A stretch of 10,005 nucleotides of DNA from positions 1 through 10,005 of the forward strand of contig JBEKLP010000083.1 in the NCBI GenBank assembly GCA_050010135.1. The letters are read 5' to 3'. The position numbers and the translations under genes are program-made. Shown here piece after piece: positions 6,284-10,005 of the stretch. The stretch comes from FEN-1073 sp050010135 (GTDB lineage Bacteria > Chloroflexota > Anaerolineae > Anaerolineales > RBG-16-64-43). The notes below the pieces were generated by a model that saw only the letters and a list, made by a program, of their open reading frames with translations, ran no database searches and was not told where the DNA came from. Within the stretch, counting starts at the first letter, position 1. The number at the start of each line of letters is the position of its first letter.

Positions 6284-8196
6284 TACAACCGCACCACCTT
6301 TTCGCTGTCGCGTCCGTCGTCTCCCAGCGCATTGCGGGTATCCACGATCAACCGGGAAAGTGCGAGGATTTTTTTCCAGGCGTAGGAATCGTGATTGGTG
6401 GTGATCACCACGCAATCCGCCTTTCCGATCGCCCCCTCGAGATCGGGGACGCTCTTGAGTTGGATCGACTCATGCCGAATTTCGGGGACGTATGGATCGT
6501 GATATTCCACCGCGGCCCCTTTCTGGCGGAGCAATCCGATGACATCCAGTGCGGGCGACTCGCGCAGGTCCGATACGTTGGGTTTATACGCGACGCCTAG
6601 CACCAGGATCCGGCTGCCGTTGATCGACTTGCGCTGCTTGTTGAGCGCATCCTGGACCTTGCCGACCACGTAGCGCGGCATGTTGGTGTTGATTTCGCTG
6701 GCCAGCTCAATGAAGCGGGCGTTGTAATTCACCGCTTTGAGCTTCCAGGAGAGATACAGCGGATCGATCGGGATGCAATGCCCGCCCAGCCCGGGCCCCG
6801 GGGTGAATTTCATGAAGCCGAACGGCTTGGTGGCGGCGGCTTCGATCACTTCCCAAACGTCCAATCCCAACCGGTCGCAGATAATGGCCACTTCGTTGAC
6901 CAGGCCGATGTTAACCGCGCGGAATGTGTTCTCCAGCAGCTTCGACATTTCCGCCGCTTCGGCCGAGGAAACCGGAACCATCTCGTCGATCGCGCGTCCG
7001 TAATACGCCAAGGCCACCTCCAGGCATGCCGGAGTGATCCCGCCGATCACTTTGGGTGTATTGACCGTGGTCCAATCCTTTCGCCCGGGATCGACGCGTT
7101 CCGGGGAGAATGCGAGGAAAAGGTCCCGGCCGACTTTCAACCCACGCGCTTCGCATTTCGGCAGCATGATCTCCCGGGTTGTTCCAGGGTAGGATGTGGA
7201 TTCGAGAACGATCACCATGCCGGGATGAAGGTATTTGGCGATCTCCTCGGTGACGTTGACGATAAAGGAAAGATCCGGATCGCCGGTTTTACGGAGCGGC
7301 GTGGGCACGCAGATCGACAGCGCGTCGAGCGTCTCGACGATGGAAAAATCCGTGGTGGCATGCAGGGCGCCTTTGCGGACCATCGCGGCGATGCGCGCGG
7401 AGGGAACGTCCTCGATGTAGGATTTCCCCTTGCGCAGCGCCTCGATTTTGTTCGCATCCACGTCGATCCCCACGACGGAAAATCCGGCGCGCCCGAAAAC
7501 GTCCACCAGCGGCAGGCCGACATACCCCAAGCCGACCACGCCGATGCGCGCTTTGCCGGTCTTTAATTTCCGGATCAGCGCCTGCGCCGTTTCCCCGCCG
7601 TCGGATTTCACGGGATTCTTTTTCGCCATGCTTGCGTTCTCCTTTTTATTCCAACGGGCCTTTCCCCAGGCTCCTCCGTATCCAAGGACCGCTCCCAGCA
7701 GAAAAGCCGTCAACAGTTTCCAACCGAGATAATTATCCAGTTTCCCTGGAACAACCGGATTCGGGTCGTAGCAACCCCTTCCGGCCGTCGCTGATCCGGC
7801 GGTGGCTGCGGCGCACAGGGCCTGGGCCCAGGCAAGCGCTCGGCCGTCCGCCCGCCCCGGGTCGGTATCCCGAATGCTGAGCCGGAGCAAGCCGGCCTCC
7901 AGCAATTGTTCGACATTCGCGCCGCGAAAAAAATCCGCCGCGGATAAATTGTACCCGGACAGCGCCGGAAGCGTGACGGCACGGGCGGCAACTCCCGGCG
8001 TGGTTGCCAGCGCCTGGACCTCGTCCGCTGAAAGATTCCCCGCGCTTAAAATCCGGATCTCTGCCCGGTACTCGGCGGGTTGGGAGAGAACAACCGCGGC
8101 GACGATGCCCGCCGCGATCAAGCCCGCGGCAAGCGCTGGTCGAATTCCGTTCCGATAGGCCCATCCCAGGATGGGGTTTGTATCCTTCATGCGCAT
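6283..8196 (-). CDS. In-frame fusion: Wzz-like membrane domain + UDP-N-acetylglucosamine-type 6-dehydrogenase
   Basis: One open frame of 637 codons. Residues 1-189 form a small Wzz-like unit (hydrophobic segments near 19-38 and 158-177). Residues 190-637 form a complete 448-residue nucleotide-sugar dehydrogenase that oxidises the C6 hydroxyl of a UDP-sugar to a carboxylate with 2 NAD. Dehydrogenase features, numbered from the internal Met: VVGLGYVGLP (31-40, GxGxxG), CVPTPL (107-112), FSPERVDPG (174-182), EMSKLLENTFRAVN (227-240), catalytic C285 in GGHCIPIDP, and KPNVSDLRESPA (349-360). GGHCIPIDP is the form seen in UDP-GlcNAc/ManNAc dehydrogenases (WbpA, WecC, TviB); UDP-glucose dehydrogenases usually have GGSCFPKD. 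There is no stop between the parts, yet ATG 7629 has its own strong ribosome binding site. The product may be a fusion, two products, or two genes whose stop was lost by mutation or a sequence error. Confidence 0.85.
   Translation of the reverse strand: MRMKDTNPILGWAYRNGIRPALAAGLIAAGIVAAVVLSQPAEYRAEIRILSAGNLSADEVQALATTPGVAARAVTLPALSGYNLSAADFFRGANVEQLLEAGLLRLSIRDTDPGRADGRALAWAQALCAAATAGSATAGRGCYDPNPVVPGKLDNYLGWKLLTAFLLGAVLGYGGAWGKARWNKKENASMAKKNPVKSDGGETAQALIRKLKTGKARIGVVGLGYVGLPLVDVFGRAGFSVVGIDVDANKIEALRKGKSYIEDVPSARIAAMVRKGALHATTDFSIVETLDALSICVPTPLRKTGDPDLSFIVNVTEEIAKYLHPGMVIVLESTSYPGTTREIMLPKCEARGLKVGRDLFLAFSPERVDPGRKDWTTVNTPKVIGGITPACLEVALAYYGRAIDEMVPVSSAEAAEMSKLLENTFRAVNIGLVNEVAIICDRLGLDVWEVIEAAATKPFGFMKFTPGPGLGGHCIPIDPLYLSWKLKAVNYNARFIELASEINTNMPRYVVGKVQDALNKQRKSINGSRILVLGVAYKPNVSDLRESPALDVIGLLRQKGAAVEYHDPYVPEIRHESIQLKSVPDLEGAIGKADCVVITTNHDSYAWKKILALSRLIVDTRNALGDDGRDSEKVVRL
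7627..7644 (-). promoter_or_regulatory. Internal ribosome binding site and ATG start for the dehydrogenase
   Basis: On the minus strand AAGGAG (7644-7639) precedes ATG 7629-7627 by 9 nt, the strongest Shine-Dalgarno in the operon. It lies inside the 637-codon frame, at the exact junction between the Wzz-like tail and the dehydrogenase. Starting here gives a 448-residue dehydrogenase of normal family length. Confidence 0.75.
7630..8196 (-). other. Wzz-like (polysaccharide co-polymerase) N-terminal domain of the fusion ORF
   Basis: This part encodes 189 residues. A first membrane helix (LAAGLIAAGIVAAVVL, about 22-37) is followed by an outside domain of about 120 residues. That domain carries the Wzz-like pattern LLRLSIRDTDPGRADGRALAWAQ (split about 102-124). 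A proline-containing stretch (NPVVPGKLDN) leads into a second helix (about 158-177) and a basic cytoplasmic tail (KARWNKKE). The layout matches chain-length regulator proteins (PF02706-like), but the outer domain is shorter than in enterobacterial Wzz. The start at ATG 8196 is followed by a second ATG at 8190; neither has an obvious Shine-Dalgarno. It is the first product after the predicted promoter. Confidence 0.65.
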
Positions 8197-8230
8197 GGGA
8201 GCCGGGATGAGAAAGATAGGGAGCGGAAGG

Positions 8231-8260
8231 ATTAAACCACGGGGTGACGTTCGATGTCAA
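8231..8260 (-). promoter_or_regulatory. Sigma70-like promoter of the polysaccharide operon
   Basis: Read on the minus strand, a perfect -35 box TTGACA (8260-8255) is followed after 18 nt by TTTAAT (8236-8231), a 5/6 match to TATAAT. Transcription would start near 8224, leaving a leader of about 28 nt before ATG 8196. A palindrome GATATATC (8270-8277) and the inverted pair ATCGT/ACGAT (8275-8279 and 8290-8294) lie just upstream and could bind a regulator; these are weak signals. Confidence 0.6.
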
Positions 8261-8345
8261 CGAGCCGGTGATATATCGTTTCTTTTTATACGATTCCCCT
8301 GAAATCCGCTGATTTATCCATGTAACCGGGTAGGAATAGCTGCGG

Positions 8346-8373
8346 TTGCTTTTATGGCGCTTGAATTTATACT
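8346..8373 (+). promoter_or_regulatory. Possible promoter for the small membrane protein gene
   Basis: TATACT (8368-8373) is a 5/6 match to the -10 consensus, preceded after 16 nt by a poor -35 (TTGCTT, 8346-8351). It would give a leader of about 92 nt before ATG 8473, containing a small upstream ORF and hairpins. The stretch between the two divergent genes (8197-8472) holds no other convincing gene. Confidence 0.35.
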
Positions 8374-8414
8374 TGGGGTGCAGGATCCATTTGTTCGGGA
8401 GGGAGATACCGGCA

Positions 8415-8444
8415 ATGACCGCAATTGAGTTGCATGATCCGTAA
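8415..8444 (+). CDS. Possible 9-codon leader ORF (MTAIELHDP)
   Basis: ATG 8415 is preceded 9 nt upstream by GGAGGGAG (8398-8405), a strong ribosome binding site, and the frame closes at TAA 8442-8444. It ends 28 nt before the start of the small membrane protein. The surrounding RNA can pair in two overlapping ways: GGCAAT 8411-8416 with ATTGCC 8444-8449, or GCAATT 8421-8426 with AATTGC 8443-8448. Translation of the leader ORF would decide which forms. The purine-rich tract makes this better than chance, but so short an ORF remains uncertain. Confidence 0.3.
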   Translation: MTAIELHDP

Positions 8445-8472
8445 TTGCCTGCCCACAGCGAAAAGGACAACC

Positions 8473-8646
8473 ATGATAAAACTCACCCCGCCAAAACATC
8501 CCACCTTTTGGATCGCCATCGGTCTGGGAGTGCTCGCTCTCCTTCTGCAAATCATCCCGGATTTTGGTTTTCACCAGTTTACATTCATCTTGGCGATTGC
8601 GGGATTGGTTCTTCTTGCGCTTGGGAATCTCATCAAGAGCCTGTAA
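8473..8646 (+). CDS. Small two-helix membrane protein, 57 residues
   Basis: A short protein with a basic, proline-containing start (MIKLTPPKHPTFW), a first hydrophobic helix (about 12-28), a short turn (PDFGFHQF) and a second helix (about 36-52) ending GNLIKSL. ATG 8473 is supported by AAAGGA at 8462-8467. The frame extends upstream to 8425, but that part lacks a good start. It is transcribed away from the polysaccharide operon and towards the DUF3536 gene. I recognise no enzymatic motif; small proteins of this pattern occur as uncharacterised membrane proteins, in my recollection in Anaerolineae. The start, helix pattern and ribosome binding site make a real gene likely; its function is unknown. 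Confidence 0.7.
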   Translation: MIKLTPPKHPTFWIAIGLGVLALLLQIIPDFGFHQFTFILAIAGLVLLALGNLIKSL

Positions 8647-8891
8647 TAGATTCGGAATAGTCCTCGAAATACGCGCAGGAAAGATTCGCTTTTTTCCTCC
8701 CGCGCCAGCCAGCCCGCGCTCATACCCATCGATTTACTGGGCGCGGCAAGGCCTCTTTCCAAAGTCGTCGGGTTCGACCGTCCGTGTTCTTTCATTTATA
8801 TCCGGACTTCTCCAGCCACTTCACCGAAGGTTAGTTTATCGATCACGGCGCCATCCCAAAATACTAATTATCTGCCGCTGATCCTAAGGAA
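8647..8891. other. Convergent intergenic region with an imperfect hairpin, no clear terminator
   Basis: This 245-bp stretch separates the small plus-strand gene from the minus-strand DUF3536 gene. I see no ORF worth calling. One imperfect stem, GCGC-AGGAAA (8673-8682) with TTTCCT-ccc-GCGC (8693-8705), has a 3-nt bulge. Neither strand has the T-run of an intrinsic terminator after it, though it could still block read-through from both sides. The right end (about 8860-8890) is A+T rich. Confidence 0.4.
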
Positions 8892-10005
8892 TTACCCGGT
8901 TTTCTCCTCCTCGGTTCGCACCATCAACAAATCTCCCAAGGCGAGGAATTCCTTCACCCAATCCGGATTGGTCTTGCTGCCTTCCCGAGCCTGCTTTTGC
9001 AGTTTGGGAAAGGCGCTCTGTAGAATTTCGTAGTAGACATTCTGCGCCTTCCATAAGTCCACCCAGAACGGAAGGGATCGCGCCAGTTCGGCTGCCTGCT
9101 GCAGCGCCCGCAGCCGCGAAAGGTCCTCCGGCTCGGTGAAAAGTTTTCCGGCCAGCCGGCTGATGGCATTTTTAAGAGTGAAACCCAAAGTCTCGGCGTC
9201 CAGCTCAATCTTGGATACCTGGGCCTCTTCCAAAAGGTTTCGAAGATGGTCGAGATCCAGGGGTTCCGCAGCCATGGCCCGCCGCAATTGCCCGTTGAGC
9301 GCAACGGTCGCCGCGGCCTGAAACGCCCGCGGAAGCGGCATATTCAAACTCATGAGAAACCGTATCAGGGGAGCGTGGTTTTCGTACAACTGGGCATACA
9401 CGGTTTCCGCCTCGGCCAGATTTTCTTCGATGACGAGATTGAGAATTTTGCGTTGCTCGTCGCGAAACAGGCTCTTGAGGGAGTAGGACGTTCCACCGAA
9501 GTTTTGGTCGAACGACCGGATCACCTCGGGAAAATCACCGCGCAGGAACGCAGAGGAAAGATCGCGCTCCATGGTTTCATATTCCCCCTCGCTCCGGTAG
9601 GCGCTCACCCCGCCGCTGAAATTCTGGTCCCCGAAGTGCAGCATCCCGTAGCACAGCCGGGCGGTCTCCCACGAGATTTCGGAAGTGACCGTCGCCTGCC
9701 CGACGGCCAGCTTGGCCCTTCCCGCCTCGTAGTTCCGGTGCGCATGGCGCTCAACCCCGAAGCAGAAAAGCCGGGTGCGCTGGCCGTAGGTTTCGAAAAG
9801 GGAAGCGGCGGCATAATGCGCCGCCACCTGGGAAAGATCGACCCGCGCGGCGCGGGCGGTTTGAGCATACACCGCGCGTCCGTCCAGCGTACCCTTCTCA
9901 TTGCTGCGGGCTGTTTCCAGACGCTGCAGGAACCGCTCTTCGATGCCGTCCCCGAACAGTTCCTGCGCCAGTTGGATGGCGCGCGAGGCGTATTGCAGAT
10001 TCTGC
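8892..10005 (-). CDS. DUF3536-containing GH57-type protein, C-terminal part (5' end outside window)
   Basis: Some 370 residues are visible. The frame stays open through the right edge, so the GTG at 9872 is an internal codon and not the start. The visible part begins LQYASRAIQLAQELF and continues with TARSNEKGTLDGRAVY (about 31-46). Then come the typical DUF3536 stretches LSQVAAHYAAASLFETYG (57-74) and MLHFGDQNFSGGV (121-133). The rest is helical, ending in LLMVRTEEEKTG. DUF3536 usually follows a glycoside hydrolase family 57 catalytic domain (alpha-amylase/4-alpha-glucanotransferase/mannosidase group). That domain and its catalytic residues would lie beyond the window. Its substrate is unknown, perhaps an alpha-glucan. 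It is convergent with the small membrane gene and not part of the polysaccharide operon. Confidence 0.85.
   Translation of the reverse strand, partial: QNLQYASRAIQLAQELFGDGIEERFLQRLETARSNEKGTLDGRAVYAQTARAARVDLSQVAAHYAAASLFETYGQRTRLFCFGVERHAHRNYEAGRAKLAVGQATVTSEISWETARLCYGMLHFGDQNFSGGVSAYRSEGEYETMERDLSSAFLRGDFPEVIRSFDQNFGGTSYSLKSLFRDEQRKILNLVIEENLAEAETVYAQLYENHAPLIRFLMSLNMPLPRAFQAAATVALNGQLRRAMAAEPLDLDHLRNLLEEAQVSKIELDAETLGFTLKNAISRLAGKLFTEPEDLSRLRALQQAAELARSLPFWVDLWKAQNVYYEILQSAFPKLQKQAREGSKTNPDWVKEFLALGDLLMVRTEEEKTG

Noticed and set aside
5285..6385. Plus-strand open frame of 366 codons
   Set aside because: It lies fully antisense to the epimerase, which has clear NAD-binding and active-site motifs. 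The translation shows no family motif, no fitting ribosome binding site and a composition typical of a G+C-rich shadow.
6778..7566. Plus-strand open frame of 262 codons
   Set aside because: Antisense to the conserved dehydrogenase, with no recognisable motif.
7733..8470. Minus-strand open frame of 245 codons that crosses the promoter region
   Set aside because: Out of frame with the Wzz-like domain over most of its length. It has no good ribosome binding site and looks like intergenic translation followed by a shadow.
8673..8705. Hairpin GCGC-AGGAAA / TTTCCT-ccc-GCGC as a terminator
   Set aside because: It has a bulge and no T-run on either strand. I mention it only as an imperfect hairpin in the intergenic entry.

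Overview
The window is about 58-60% G+C by eye and looks like part of a surface-polysaccharide locus from a free-living bacterium. I lean towards Chloroflexota (Anaerolineae-like). The reasons are the mix of Wzm/Wzt export genes, a GH57/DUF3536 neighbour, a tiny two-helix membrane protein of a kind I associate with that group, and frequent TTG starts. This placement is an impression, not a proof.

Layout: positions 1-8196 hold one long co-directional cluster on the minus strand, with gaps of at most about 110 nt and several start/stop overlaps. In transcription order it holds: (1) a 637-codon ORF joining a Wzz-like two-helix membrane domain in frame to a UDP-N-acetylhexosamine 6-dehydrogenase; (2) a UDP-uronate 4-epimerase-type SDR; (3) a phosphoglycerate-dehydrogenase-like 2-hydroxyacid dehydrogenase; (4) a second, shorter SDR; (5) a CMP-acylneuraminate-type cytidylyltransferase; (6) a HAD phosphatase; (7) a four-helix-bundle protein of the 23S rRNA intervening-sequence family, lying between the arms of a perfect 21-bp inverted repeat; (8) Wzm-type ABC permease; (9) Wzt-type ABC ATPase, cut by the window edge. 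A good sigma70-like promoter (TTGACA, 18 nt, TTTAAT) sits just upstream of the first gene.

Divergent from this cluster, on the plus strand, is a 57-aa two-helix membrane protein. Its leader has a possible 9-codon upstream ORF and two mutually exclusive hairpins. Convergent with it, at the right edge, is the C-terminal part of a DUF3536-containing GH57-type protein.

Working model (inference): genes 1-2 make a UDP-linked amino-uronic or uronic acid. Genes 3-6 look like a module that makes a CMP-activated acidic sugar or related acid: oxidation, epimerisation or dehydration, dephosphorylation and CMP transfer. No PEP-dependent synthase is visible, and the cytidylyltransferase has lost usual motifs. 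Wzm/Wzt exports the glycan. The most interesting points are the Wzz-dehydrogenase reading-frame fusion with an internal ribosome binding site, the unassigned CMP module, and the repeat-flanked four-helix cassette inserted in the operon.
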